Numbered from the stretch's first letter, positions 1-7,413 are shown. The stretch: 64,000 nucleotides of DNA from Serratia sp. PL17 (GCF_017832355.1 NZ_JAFIBY010000004.1:1-64000); one strand, 5' to 3'. A program made the numbers and translations. Notes: generated from the letters alone by a model not told the origin.

Positions 1-269
1 TTGAACGCCAGCGACACCATCGCGTCAAACTGGTTCTGCGTCATTGGACGCTTGATAGCGCTGTTTACCGTCAACTCATACACGGCCAAATCATCAGAGA
101 AGAATTGCTCTGCCTGATCCTGTGTGATGCGGTCACCCTGCTTCACTCCCTTGGTATGGCCCCAGCCAATCGTCCAAGGCTTACCACCAGTGCCGGGATC
201 TGGATAGGCGATCAGACGGAGAGCTTCAAAACCCTTGATGAATTCTCTACCCTTAACGCTGGTTTTCAT
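1..269 (-). CDS. phage lysozyme (endolysin, GH24), C-terminus cut off by window edge
   Basis: The first 89 codons of a T4-type muramidase are present, translated from an ATG at 267-269 on the minus strand. The N-terminus has the family's catalytic arrangement: Glu15 in GFEALR, Asp24 in YPDPGT, and Thr33 in the TIGWGHT block. A glycine-rich insertion between Asp and Thr matches many enterobacterial prophage endolysins. No signal or SAR segment is seen at the N-terminus, so export would depend on the holin encoded just upstream. The start overlaps the end of the holin gene by 17 bases, the usual order in a lysis cassette. It should cleave peptidoglycan late in lytic growth. The C-terminal half and any Rz/Rz1 genes lie outside the window. 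Confidence 0.9.
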   Translation of the reverse strand, partial: MKTSVKGREFIKGFEALRLIAYPDPGTGGKPWTIGWGHTKGVKQGDRITQDQAEQFFSDDLAVYELTVNSAIKRPMTQNQFDAMVSLAF

Positions 270-567
270 TGATACCTCCAAAAAACCGCTCCCAGAAGTA
301 CGTCAGCGCTACACTACCCATCGCGCCACACAAGCCAGCACCAACAAACGCCATGTTGACCGATAGACCGGACTCCATGCTGATGACGCCACCAATCAGT
401 CCGGTGAAGCTCGACACGACTATTTGCGCAAGCGCAGCCGCCCAGCTCCACGTAGCCTTATTGCTTTTTACGTCCATGAGATACCTCACGACACCACCCC
501 AGCCCGCAATGAGAATGAAGACTAGCCAAAGGCTGGAGAATATATGGTTGATTTCTTTATCCGGCAT
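253..567 (-). CDS. phage holin, small membrane protein
   Basis: A 104-residue protein beginning MPDKEINHIF. It has three hydrophobic stretches, roughly residues 10-28, 42-62 and 70-92, separated by short charged turns, as expected for a three-helix holin. It would form lesions in the inner membrane that release the lysozyme encoded immediately downstream, which it overlaps by 17 bases. A longer frame runs up to 693, but those 42 extra residues are hydrophobic and proline-rich with no clear reason to be translated. The internal ATG at 565-567 has GGAG close upstream and is the better start. The exact holin family is not certain. The lysis role rests on topology and position. Confidence 0.72.
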   Translation of the reverse strand: MPDKEINHIFSSLWLVFILIAGWGGVVRYLMDVKSNKATWSWAAALAQIVVSSFTGLIGGVISMESGLSVNMAFVGAGLCGAMGSVALTYFWERFFGGINENQR

Positions 568-725
568 GGCTCCAACTACCTTTAGTGGATTGACCGGATA
601 GCCCGGTAATAGAAATAAAAAAGGCCGCGCAAAAGCGCAGCCCAGAAACAAGAAAACCCCGCCGAAGCGAGGTTTTATTTTGGTGCCGGTCATTACATTT
701 GTGGCACGATATCAAATTAACGATA

Positions 726-754
726 AATATGGCCTATTTAATTAACTTTTGCAA
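726..754 (-). promoter_or_regulatory. candidate late promoter (PR'-like) between Q and the lysis genes
   Basis: On the minus strand a -35 TTGCAA (749-754) is followed after 17 bases by a -10 CATATT (726-731), just past the Q-like gene and before the lysis genes. In lambdoid phages the late promoter sits exactly here and is where Q loads. The hexamers are only fair matches, so the call rests partly on position. Confidence 0.35.
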
Positions 755-1430
755 GACCCTGCTGCGAAAATGTCGCTTTTTGTTGTGATCGTGATCTCGA
801 TAGAGAAACTAAACCCTCTCGATCCAACCTAAGGAAGACACTGCGCATGCTTGACCAATAGCCGTTGTAATTCTTGGACCAATTCGGAGCGGAAACGCCT
901 ACCAGCTCAGCCAGGTCTTGATTCTGGTATGGAGTAAGCCCTTTCATTTCAGACCGCACATCCTGCGCCGCCAACCAGATTAAAGCTCTCAGTCTGTCCA
1001 TGGTTTTTGTTGCTACCTTTTGGCCGTTAAGGCTTTCTTTGAACTCCAACCATCCCCACTGGGAGATTGCAACTTGGTGTTTGAATTCCAGATCATGCGC
1101 ATAGCACCAAGATAACCAGCTACGTTGATGCCCAACCAGCGGATATACAGCGCGGCGCCAAGATGTTGCTAAAAATGTTTCCGGCTCTATCAAGGCAATA
1201 GCTCCCGAACTAGGCCTCGTTTCTGTACCCGGTACCGGATTGCTATGAACAACGATCCTTGTACCGTCTGGCTCTACAATAGTGCGACGCTTACGCTTCA
1301 ATCGCGTTGTGCTGATCTGTGTTGACTCAGTGAATGCCTGTAACTGCCCTTTCGTCTTCCCGCTTAGGTCAGCGGTTGCCATCATGAAGCTCTCTCTAAT
1401 GTACTGCAGATATTGCTGTGTCACGATCAT
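738..1430 (-). CDS. probable phage antitermination protein Q
   Basis: A 230-residue basic protein. Its N-terminal segment (IRESFMMATADLSGKTKGQL) and middle block (SWRRAVYPLVGHQRSWLSWCYAHDLEF) resemble one of the lambdoid Q antiterminator families as I remember it; no alignment was possible here. The C-terminal part contains a helix-turn-helix-like stretch around LAELVGVSAPNWSKNY. The gene is the last of the leftward replication operon and is followed by holin and lysozyme, which is the Q position in lambda-type maps. Q would bind near the late promoter and let RNA polymerase pass terminators into lysis and head genes. Start chosen at the ATG at 1430; an internal Met at residue 16 is possible. 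Confidence 0.6.
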   Translation of the reverse strand: MIVTQQYLQYIRESFMMATADLSGKTKGQLQAFTESTQISTTRLKRKRRTIVEPDGTRIVVHSNPVPGTETRPSSGAIALIEPETFLATSWRRAVYPLVGHQRSWLSWCYAHDLEFKHQVAISQWGWLEFKESLNGQKVATKTMDRLRALIWLAAQDVRSEMKGLTPYQNQDLAELVGVSAPNWSKNYNGYWSSMRSVFLRLDREGLVSLSRSRSQQKATFSQQGLAKVN

Positions 1431-1481
1431 GCTTAAATCTCCAGGCGTCTGGCCCGCATGCCAGCTTGCCTATACTCCACA

Positions 1482-2477
1482 CTATGAAATTGCGCCCTTG
1501 CCGATCGAGCGATCCAAAAAATCAAAAAGCACATCTATCTGGTTGCCGTATTCTTCCTCCCAGCGTGACACGTCACGATGCAATTCCAGATGGTGCTTAT
1601 TGCAGAGCGGGAATGTGAATAAATCATGTGCCTTAGTCGCCCAACCTCCTTGCCCGTGGCCGATGATGTGGTGAGGATCGTCTGCCTGCTGCCCACAACA
1701 AACACAGGGCTGAGACTTAACCCACCGGGTGTATTTCTCACTTGTCCAACGCTCATGTTTGGGTATTTTCATGAATGACTTCGGGGGGGCCGGGTCGATA
1801 ACTAGCGTCTTCACCGCCTTATTGGCTATCTCGGCGATTATCTGGGTAGGTGCGAGGCTAGGCGTTATGTCTGCCTCTTTCCGGGTGCCTGTTGGGATAG
1901 TTATCGGCTTGATGCGCAGTGATGCTGCTGCAACTGCCTCAGGCAACAGATCCGTCAACTCCATAACCCATGCCCACCAGCAAAGCTCCGGCAATGTCAG
2001 TTGATGGCTCTCTTCGAACATGAAGTAACTCCGCGCCCGGTACACCACGAAATCCGCTATGTTTTGCTCTGCCGTCGCGGAAAGCTCAGGCATGGTTTTA
2101 TCGCGGTATAAATGCGAGTGGTGCCAGCACAACCGGATAGCACCAGAGCCATAGCGCATCGTCTCCATGTTCTTGTCGTGGTACCCATCGGCGCATTGGC
2201 TCTGGCAGTCAGGACGACGATCCAGCCAGCTCTCCAGGCTATTGATGCCACCAGCAGCGGAGAGCACACGCTCATGCAGGAAGAAGGGACGGAAGCGCGG
2301 ATCACTGGCAAGCTGCTGCTCAGTGGCTGGTAGTGCACCTGATGGCAATTCCCTGAATTCTGCAGGTACTGTGGCCACCAGCACTCGATCACCGAACATC
2401 GGCAACAGTTCGGTTCCTGGCTTCAGGATTATTTGCCCCAACTCGCGTACGATGATCGGTTTCAGTATCCCTCTCAT
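1482..2477 (-). CDS. DUF968-type phage protein with C-terminal HNH-like zinc motif
   Basis: A 331-residue protein starting MRGILKPIIV; the frame extends to 2534 but this ATG overlaps the RusA stop by 4 bases, like every other junction in this operon. The C-terminal third carries CVCCG, then DDPHHIIGHGQGG and a CNKHHLELHR block, an HNH/zinc-type arrangement found in DUF968 proteins of lambdoid phages. The N-terminal two thirds have no motif I can name, beyond a cysteine/histidine patch (CADGYHDKN...CWHHSH). A nuclease or DNA-processing role alongside RusA is inference; the function of DUF968 proteins is not established to my knowledge. Confidence 0.75.
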   Translation of the reverse strand: MRGILKPIIVRELGQIILKPGTELLPMFGDRVLVATVPAEFRELPSGALPATEQQLASDPRFRPFFLHERVLSAAGGINSLESWLDRRPDCQSQCADGYHDKNMETMRYGSGAIRLCWHHSHLYRDKTMPELSATAEQNIADFVVYRARSYFMFEESHQLTLPELCWWAWVMELTDLLPEAVAAASLRIKPITIPTGTRKEADITPSLAPTQIIAEIANKAVKTLVIDPAPPKSFMKIPKHERWTSEKYTRWVKSQPCVCCGQQADDPHHIIGHGQGGWATKAHDLFTFPLCNKHHLELHRDVSRWEEEYGNQIDVLFDFLDRSIGKGAIS

Positions 2478-2845
2478 ACCTGCACCTCGCTGATCCGTAG
2501 TTCTACTTTCCCGCCCTTGGTCACTGGCCCCCACTTCGCGTCGATATGCTTAATCTGACTGTCATCGAGCCACACTCCAGCCTTGGTCATCGCATCGAAC
2601 AGACCCTTGAAGTAATTATCCAGATCACGTCTGGCTTTGGTCGGTGGACAGAACACTACTTCAACGGCGATATCTGCACTGATTGGTTTTGGTCGGCGGC
2701 GTAGTTGCTCAAACACCTGGGCGATAGCCTCGGTTTGAAATGCTCTGCCACGTTCACTGACCAGAGTTCTGCCGCTCAACGACCCCTTGTTCGGCGAGCG
2801 CCAGTAGCCGTTAACGCTGGGCGGGAATGGCAACGTTAAAATCAT
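2474..2845 (-). CDS. rusA: RusA-type Holliday junction resolvase
   Basis: A 123-residue protein of the size of E. coli RusA (120). Family hallmarks are visible: an N-terminal LPFPPSVNGYWR, the acidic pair in RRDLDNYFKGLFDAM, and a downstream LDDSQI acidic motif; the aspartates coordinate Mg2+ in the active site. It should cut four-way DNA junctions made during phage recombination or replication. It overlaps its upstream neighbour and the DUF968 gene downstream by 4 bases each, so it is translated as part of the replication operon. RusA often fills this slot in lambdoid prophages in place of the nin-region resolvase Rap. Confidence 0.93.
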   Translation of the reverse strand: MILTLPFPPSVNGYWRSPNKGSLSGRTLVSERGRAFQTEAIAQVFEQLRRRPKPISADIAVEVVFCPPTKARRDLDNYFKGLFDAMTKAGVWLDDSQIKHIDAKWGPVTKGGKVELRISEVQV

Positions 2846-3282
2846 GATTTAACCTCCCCTTTTTTCTTCGCCACCAGCTTATTTCCTGCCTCAACCAAAG
2901 CCAGGTTCACATCAGCCAGCCTGAATTGTGCCGTCTTGATACGCCCCTTGCAGTTCACCTCTTCTCGTTTTAGCTTCTCCAGCCCTTCACGGTGTTGTTT
3001 GATCTCGCCGCGTAATACACGCAGCTCCCAATCCAGCTTCGTTTCGCCCTTTGCCAATGCCAGCAGGTAGTCAAATGCATCAATCACGGCACCGCACCGG
3101 CGACACGTCACTTTCCGCTCATGTTCAGAAACAGACACAGCATCGTGGGCGCAGCGCTGCGATAGCCGCTCATCTTCCTCGACAAAGTTCCGCATTTCCT
3201 TGATATCGGCGTTTTCATCGAATCGCTTGGTGAACGCTAGCACCTTGGCGCTGTTGTCTGGGTATAGGGTTTCGTCGCTCAC
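2842..3282 (-). CDS. phage hypothetical protein with zinc ribbon and coiled coil
   Basis: A 146-residue protein of unknown function. Residues about 44-68 carry a single-ribbon pattern: a Cys-His pair (RCAHDAV), then CRRCGAVID, suggesting one bound zinc. From about residue 75 to 135 it is highly charged and heptad-like (LRGEIKQHREGLEKLKREE), a likely coiled coil. It overlaps the MT-A70 gene upstream and rusA downstream by 4 bases each. I do not recognise a named family. Confidence 0.75.
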   Translation of the reverse strand: MSDETLYPDNSAKVLAFTKRFDENADIKEMRNFVEEDERLSQRCAHDAVSVSEHERKVTCRRCGAVIDAFDYLLALAKGETKLDWELRVLRGEIKQHREGLEKLKREEVNCKGRIKTAQFRLADVNLALVEAGNKLVAKKKGEVKS

Positions 3283-3848
3283 AACACCACCTCCGCTTTT
3301 CCCGGTACCAGAAGCACGGACTTATCGCACTGATTACCCCAGGTGTGCCAGCCTTCGGTGTGATTACGGGCGAACAGCTCAATGCGCGGAACATCGCCAA
3401 GGAGATCAACCAACTTTTCGCGGAAGACCTCAGGCTTTGCGCTGTGCTCCATTCGTGGGGCCGTAATGTGTTGGCAAATCGATGCATCCAGGCGCGGTGG
3501 TAGCTTGCCCTTGACCGCAAACAGGCAGTCTTCGCTGTTGGCTCGGGTCATGTGGCCCATGCCGATCGCGCTGTTCCCTTTCACACGGTTGGTTTTGTGC
3601 CAGGTGAAGCCCTTCATGGTCATCAAGCGGAATCCCCAGGCATCGATCACCTTCAGCGCTTCCGTCGGCATCGTCGGTACCCACCACATGGCCAGTAGGC
3701 ATGAATCAGCGGCCAGATCCCACACCGGTAAACGACAGATATCGGCCACCGTCATGGTCGGGTACTTGAAACCGGCACCGCGGTTGCCGTCCTTGCATTT
3801 GTCGCTGTAAGTCCACGCCGGATCGGCGTAAATCAGTGGGTATTTCAT
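3279..3848 (-). CDS. MT-A70 family adenine-N6 methyltransferase
   Basis: A 189-residue protein starting MKYPLIYADPAW. The DPAW at residues 9-12 is the family's catalytic DPPW-type motif IV. Further family features are the PTMTVADICRLPV stretch, the LAMWWVPTMPTEAL block and the C-terminal LFARNHTEGWHTWGN, which commonly closes phage members. It should transfer a methyl group from SAM to adenine N6 in DNA. The target site cannot be read from sequence. The frame extends to 3935, but the ATG at 3848 overlaps the upstream gene by 4 bases and begins right at the conserved fold. Phage copies may protect phage DNA from host restriction or alter regulation; that is inference. Confidence 0.85.
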   Translation of the reverse strand: MKYPLIYADPAWTYSDKCKDGNRGAGFKYPTMTVADICRLPVWDLAADSCLLAMWWVPTMPTEALKVIDAWGFRLMTMKGFTWHKTNRVKGNSAIGMGHMTRANSEDCLFAVKGKLPPRLDASICQHITAPRMEHSAKPEVFREKLVDLLGDVPRIELFARNHTEGWHTWGNQCDKSVLLVPGKAEVVL

Positions 3849-4072
3849 TTCAAACCCTCCGTCGCCCTTCGTACCAAATACCGGATCCCGTAGTAATCCC
3901 AGCCAAAGTGCTGGCGCTGCCAGTCTGTTAGCCATCCCTGCGAAATTGCGTATTTGCGGAAATCACCGCGCTCCTGCCAAGTACGCCGGGCCTCTCGTAA
4001 CATCCACCAGCGGTACAAGCGGTGCGCCACAGCCAGCAAAGGTAAAACCTCAATGCCTGATACACACTTCAT
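3845..4072 (-). CDS. small phage hypothetical protein
   Basis: A 75-residue basic protein rich in Trp, Arg and Tyr (RWWMLREARRTW; FGWDYYGIRYLVRR). No domain recognised. It is embedded in the replication operon with 4-base overlaps on both sides, which supports it being translated. Confidence 0.65.
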   Translation of the reverse strand: MKCVSGIEVLPLLAVAHRLYRWWMLREARRTWQERGDFRKYAISQGWLTDWQRQHFGWDYYGIRYLVRRATEGLK

Positions 4073-4413
4073 GCGGCTTGCTCCTCTACGGCTACTAGGC
4101 GGTAGAAGTACACGTACTTCCCTGACTCGCTTTTCTCTACCCGGCGTTCCTTGACCAGACCGTGGAATGGTTTACTGAATTCGCGCAGGCGGGCACTGAT
4201 AGCTGGCTGTGTGTCGTACACGCCGTACATCTGCACCACCAGCAGCTCAAGGTCACGGAGTGTGCGCCACGTGGCACCGGCGGCAGCATTACGTACACGG
4301 CATACCTGGCTTTCTGGCTTATCTTTCAGGACACCTGCACGAACCAGGCGGCGGATGCCGCTGTTGATACGATCGCTTTCGAATACGTCTACCGGGATCG
4401 TTAATTTTTTCAT
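4069..4413 (-). CDS. phage hypothetical protein, probably winged-helix DNA-binding
   Basis: A 114-residue protein. The alternation of short helices and the pattern SGIRRLVRAGVL ... ATWRTLRDLELLVVQM ... ISARLREFSKPFHGLVKERRVEK followed by a two-strand YVYFYRLV look like a winged helix, but I cannot name the family. It sits directly downstream of P and overlaps both neighbours by 4 bases. Role unknown. Confidence 0.65.
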   Translation of the reverse strand: MKKLTIPVDVFESDRINSGIRRLVRAGVLKDKPESQVCRVRNAAAGATWRTLRDLELLVVQMYGVYDTQPAISARLREFSKPFHGLVKERRVEKSESGKYVYFYRLVAVEEQAA

Positions 4414-5132
4414 GATGCCTCCCCCTCTCTTTTCGAGCGGATACGCGCCAGCAGCTCTTCGCCCTTGCGCTGATATTTGCCGTCCTTGTCCATCAGTTCT
4501 GATGGTGCAGGGATATGCTGCTGATGGGTGATCTGTGGTGCAGGCTGTGGGACACGTTCACCTTTAGCCAAACGCTTTGCCCAACGTCCGAGGTGCAGCT
4601 GAATTGACTTGCGGATCTCGCCGTCGGTGTAGTTGTGCTGATGCATCAGGTGGCGAACGTCGATCACGATCCAGTACATTACCGGCACTGACCAATCAAA
4701 GTCCTCAGGTCTTGCATGTAGTCCACGGTTGGTGTTGTAGCGTTTGAACTCTGCTTCGACCTCATCGACCGATGGCAAGCCAGCACTTTCAGCAGCCCCC
4801 GTCTTGCACCAACCAATGAATTTTCCGCAGCTCGGCCAAAAGTCGCTCTCCTGCTGCCGTGCCATACGCATTCCAGCTTGTAGTTGCTCAACAGAGGTGA
4901 TCCCATTCTCTGCAAATGCGAGGATCCACTGACGTTTTGCTGCTGCAACTTCTGCAGTTGTGCTCAACGCGGTCTGTTTTGCAGCGGGGAAGACTTGCAT
5001 CAGGTTGGTGAATAACAGATCAACCAATTTTTCGGCGTTTCCGTTGACCACTCTCGCCTGTGGCTCCGCTGGCATCATCCGCGCCAAGGCTCCACTGTCA
5101 CGGTTCTGAACAGCACTCATGAATTTGTTCAT
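4410..5132 (-). CDS. phage replication protein P (helicase loader)
   Basis: A 240-residue homologue of lambda P. Shared blocks include QVFPAAKQ, the RRQWVLAF-like AAKRQWILAFAENGIT, then EQLQAGMRMARQQ and FWPSCGKFIGWC, in the same order and spacing as lambda P. P binds the host DnaB helicase and delivers it to the O-origin complex. The C-terminal tail is Pro/Gln-rich and then charged. The gene follows the O-like gene with a 4-base overlap, the canonical O-P arrangement. Confidence 0.9.
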   Translation of the reverse strand: MNKFMSAVQNRDSGALARMMPAEPQARVVNGNAEKLVDLLFTNLMQVFPAAKQTALSTTAEVAAAKRQWILAFAENGITSVEQLQAGMRMARQQESDFWPSCGKFIGWCKTGAAESAGLPSVDEVEAEFKRYNTNRGLHARPEDFDWSVPVMYWIVIDVRHLMHQHNYTDGEIRKSIQLHLGRWAKRLAKGERVPQPAPQITHQQHIPAPSELMDKDGKYQRKGEELLARIRSKREGEAS

Positions 5133-6016
5133 AGGGTGTTCCCCCAGGCTTCAGCAGTATTCCAATGACCGCCGTTTGCCGCTGGGCTAGCGCTCAGTTT
5201 CAACGTCAGGTCATCCCACTTTTCACGTAGCTTGGATGGGCTGAGGATGTTGTTGCACCAGAACGGATCCCGGTTAGCCTTCGCAAATAACTCGCAGATT
5301 TGTTTGTGAGTATGGCCATCCTGAGTGCTCATCAGGCGGATCTCGTTTGCCCAGTCAGCCCAGTTCGGTTCTTTTGGCCTTGCCACTTCGCCATCCGTCT
5401 CAGCAGCCTGTTCGTACAGCTTGACGATGCGAGAGCGGATCCACTCGGCACACTTGAGGTCTTCTGCACTGCCCCAGATTTTTTTCTTGGCACTGAAAAC
5501 GACGGCTTCCGGATGCCGAGATAAAAAAACGTCATCAGGGGAAATGTCTGGTTGCGCAGCGACCTGACAAGAAGGTTTTTTGTCTTTAGGTTCTAATGAC
5601 TGGTTCTGGTGCCACGTGGTGCCACAGGGGGTGCCAGCAGGTGACACAGGGGCTGTGCTTTCTGACGACTCCCCTATGCTTTCTCCTGACACACCTGTGT
5701 TTTTTGACGCCACAGGGGCTGTGCTTTCTGGCGACACAGGGTTATGCAGGGTCAGCATGTAAATGTTTGATGTATTACCTTTTCCGTTATTGACGCCCAG
5801 CCGGTTCTCTTTAGAGAGCAGCCCCATTTTTATCAGTGCCGTGATATGAGCCTTTACAGCGCTCTTACTGCACTCGCAATGGTCAGCAATATGTTGGTAA
5901 GACGGCCAGCATTCGCCTTTATCATTGGCGTTATCAGCCATCTTAATCAGCACCAGCTTACGCAGGGGATTGCCAACCTTTATGCTCATTGCTTGAGCCA
6001 TCAGGTTCATACTCAT
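5129..6016 (-). CDS. phage replication initiator, O-like, with internal origin
   Basis: A 295-residue protein starting MSMNLMAQAMSIKVGNP; the ATG at 6016 has AAGG about 8 bases upstream, and upstream codons in this frame lie inside the preceding gene. The N-terminal ~85 residues form a helix-turn-helix domain (LIKMADNANDKGECWPSYQHIA then CSKSAVKAHITAL), typical of phage initiators. The middle is a low-complexity Ser/Thr/Pro/Glu linker encoded by origin iterons (see the repeat entry). The C-terminal part has the DPFWCNNILSPSKLREKWD motif often seen in phage and DnaT-like initiators. It should melt the phage origin and recruit the P-DnaB complex. A 4-base overlap joins it to P. Confidence 0.85.
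   Translation of the reverse strand: MSMNLMAQAMSIKVGNPLRKLVLIKMADNANDKGECWPSYQHIADHCECSKSAVKAHITALIKMGLLSKENRLGVNNGKGNTSNIYMLTLHNPVSPESTAPVASKNTGVSGESIGESSESTAPVSPAGTPCGTTWHQNQSLEPKDKKPSCQVAAQPDISPDDVFLSRHPEAVVFSAKKKIWGSAEDLKCAEWIRSRIVKLYEQAAETDGEVARPKEPNWADWANEIRLMSTQDGHTHKQICELFAKANRDPFWCNNILSPSKLREKWDDLTLKLSASPAANGGHWNTAEAWGNTL
5653..5735. repeat. four origin iterons inside the O-like gene
   Basis: Four copies of a 17-base unit, consensus CTGTGCTTTCTGRCGAC, begin at 5653, 5674, 5695 and 5719. The first and last copies are near identical; the middle two have diverged. Spacings are 21, 21 and 24 bases, all multiples of three, so they encode repeated SxSTAPVS-like peptide. Lambda's origin has four O-binding iterons at the same place in its O gene. 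Confidence 0.75.
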
Positions 6017-6195
6017 GCTGATACCTTCTTGAATTTGGTACCGAAGTCCCGGCGTGGGCACGCACAATCGTACGGATAGCCTGGGCGGCGGAAAATGACG
6101 CGCTGGTTTACTTGATCGACACCAATCACACGAACAATAACGCCGTGACTGTCACGACAATCCATTTCAAACGGCACGATTACCTCGTTTTCCAT
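6013..6195 (-). CDS. DUF4222-type small phage protein
   Basis: A 60-residue protein with the pattern RDSHGVIVRVIGVDQVNQRV then IFRRPGY and a C-terminal Lys-rich tail, matching DUF4222 proteins that occur between the early regulators and O in lambdoid prophages. It reads like a small beta-barrel. Function is unknown. AAAGGGGG lies just upstream of its ATG and its stop overlaps the O start by 4 bases. Confidence 0.72.
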   Translation of the reverse strand: MENEVIVPFEMDCRDSHGVIVRVIGVDQVNQRVIFRRPGYPYDCACPRRDFGTKFKKVSA

Positions 6196-6411
6196 TGGAT
6201 CCCCCTTTCAGGTGTTTTGGTGTGTTGAAACGGCAGTACTGCCGGGCTTGAGTAAGGCAATCGTCGTAGATACGCCCCTTCCTGCTTGCCTGGGACATTC
6301 GGCGATATAGATCGACTGCCTCCTCTGCCCCCCCTTAGCAACATCTTCTGGGAAGCCTTCGCCAACCAACTGCGTCACGACGTTCTTACGAATGAATTCG
6401 ATAGGGTTCAT
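6167..6411 (-). CDS. small phage protein read across a -1 frameshift at a seven-G run
   Basis: The frame opens MNPIEFIRKNVVTQLVGEGF and continues to AKGG, where a run of seven G (minus strand; plus 6328-6334) is met. In frame 0 the rest becomes unrelated, Ser/Thr-rich sequence ending at 6208. Shifting -1 at the run gives AEEAVDLYRRMSQASRKGR then IYDDCLTQARQYCRF, which resembles the remainder of this small phage protein family as I remember it, ending at 6167 for about 81 residues. So either the gene is broken by an indel in the homopolymer (or a sequencing error), or it uses programmed -1 frameshifting. The run is placed as G GGG GGG relative to frame 0, a canonical slippery heptamer. The end overlaps the DUF4222 gene. 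Confidence 0.6.
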
Positions 6412-6584
6412 AGGCCGCGGCTCCGGTTGAAATTAGCCATCGCGTTGTTGACTACCACCGGAGAAACTTCTTGGTAGTTGTCCACCTGGCCCGGACGCCG
6501 TACTATCTGGACATACGAAAGAGAGTGGCCGCTGAATGAGCACTTAAATTGCACTGCTGGCCTGACTCGGTTTAAACTGTTCAT
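6408..6584 (-). CDS. small phage hypothetical protein (58 aa)
   Basis: An ATG at 6582-6584 with GGAG about ten bases upstream opens a 58-codon frame beginning MNSLNRVRPAVQFKC. Its TGA overlaps the ATG of the next gene by 4 bases, as throughout this operon. The protein is basic with one beta-like segment (HSLSYVQIVRRPGQ). No family recognised. Confidence 0.55.
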   Translation of the reverse strand: MNSLNRVRPAVQFKCSFSGHSLSYVQIVRRPGQVDNYQEVSPVVVNNAMANFNRSRGL

Positions 6585-6646
6585 GCGTTAATTACTCCAC
6601 ACGTTTAATTGATGCACCCGACGCCCCGGACCGCATATCTGGGGCG

Positions 6647-7120
6647 TCAACCTTTCTGGTATTTGGATTTTTTGCTAAACAGCGCCACCACTGCCCTAAC
6701 TTCTGCATCACGCGCCTGCAAGTGCTTGCGGTGAAAACGCATAATGTCGGCAGCTTCTTTCTCATCAATGACTCCATCAGCGAGCGACTCCTGAATGATC
6801 TGATCCACATGGCCACGGTGAACGGCGGTGCGGATGCTTTTGCTGAACAACTCTACCTGGTCCAATTCTTCGAGGGCTGGGTTCTCTACCACCAGCAAAC
6901 CTCGACGCTGGGCGAAATATTCGGTCAGCAGGTTGGTGCCGGAGATATCTTCCATTGCTTCCAACTCCCCGATCTCGAAGAAGCGGCATCCGTTCTTCTC
7001 GTACAGGTTGTTGTTAAAAGCTGTCTCAGACATGCCCAGTGCGCCGGCCATCGCCGAACGGCCACCAGCTACCGCCTTACACATGCCTTTCACTACATCT
7101 TTCAAATTTGGCTCTACCAT
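6647..7120 (-). CDS. YmfL-type early regulator (CII-position protein)
   Basis: A 157-residue protein starting MVEPNLKDVVKGM; AAAGGA precedes the ATG at 7120, whereas the frame's longer start at 7240 would run into the cro-like gene. The N-terminal half has a Cro/CII-type helix-turn-helix followed by FNNNLYEKNGCRFF and ELEAMEDISGTNLL, the signature of YmfL regulators of the e14 prophage. The C-terminal half is helical and charged. It is the first gene after the Cro-like gene, the position of cII in lambda, so it may influence the lysis-lysogeny choice. That role is inferred from position. Confidence 0.75.
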   Translation of the reverse strand: MVEPNLKDVVKGMCKAVAGGRSAMAGALGMSETAFNNNLYEKNGCRFFEIGELEAMEDISGTNLLTEYFAQRRGLLVVENPALEELDQVELFSKSIRTAVHRGHVDQIIQESLADGVIDEKEAADIMRFHRKHLQARDAEVRAVVALFSKKSKYQKG

Positions 7121-7139
7121 GTTGTTTTTCCTTTGGTAG

Positions 7140-7361
7140 TTAACTAGCTTTAAGGGTGGTGGTAGGATTTGCATAAATATCTGGTCGGAGTTGAGTTTTT
7201 GTAACGCCGCCACTGGTTTCCTCTTCGATTTTTTTTGCAAGGGAAAAACCAGCTTTTTTGTAACCGTTGAAAACCAGTCTCAGATAACCAGAACTGCTAC
7301 CAACACGCTTTGCTAGAGCGTTTTGCTCTGCCTTAGTAAGGGTGTCCCAATATTCTTTCAT
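7140..7361 (-). CDS. Cro-like repressor
   Basis: A 73-residue protein starting MKEYWDTLTKAEQNALAKR; GGAGG lies 7 bases upstream of this ATG. An HTH (EQNALAKRVGSSSGYLRLVFNG) fills most of it, as in YdaS/Cro-type regulators. It is transcribed divergently from the S24 repressor across a 78-base gap with two matching operators, so it should oppose the repressor and favour lytic growth. A few upstream residues are open in frame but fall within the operator. Confidence 0.85.
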   Translation of the reverse strand: MKEYWDTLTKAEQNALAKRVGSSSGYLRLVFNGYKKAGFSLAKKIEEETSGGVTKTQLRPDIYANPTTTLKAS

Positions 7362-7363
7362 TT

Positions 7364-7380
7364 TGTACCTCCGAGATACA
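7364..7380. promoter_or_regulatory. phage operator next to the cro-like gene
   Basis: The 17-base TGTACCTCCGAGATACA is an imperfect inverted repeat with 7-base arms and a 3-base centre (one mismatch). It matches the sites at 7414-7430 and 8179-8195 in length, spacing and arm sequence. It overlaps the start-proximal edge of the leftward promoter's -10. Confidence 0.75.
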
Positions 7381-7407
7381 TTATGCATTATTTATATGAA
7401 CCCGCAA
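7380..7407 (-). promoter_or_regulatory. leftward early promoter (PR-equivalent) for cro and replication genes
   Basis: On the minus strand, TTGCGG (7402-7407), a 16-base spacer and CATAAT (7380-7385) precede the Cro-like gene. Operators flank it on both sides, so repressor bound there would block initiation. Confidence 0.55.
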
Positions 7408-7413
7408 GGCCCT

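Noticed and set aside
269-601. 110-codon plus-strand frame
   Set aside because: Opposite the holin gene, which has clear membrane topology and sits correctly before the lysozyme.
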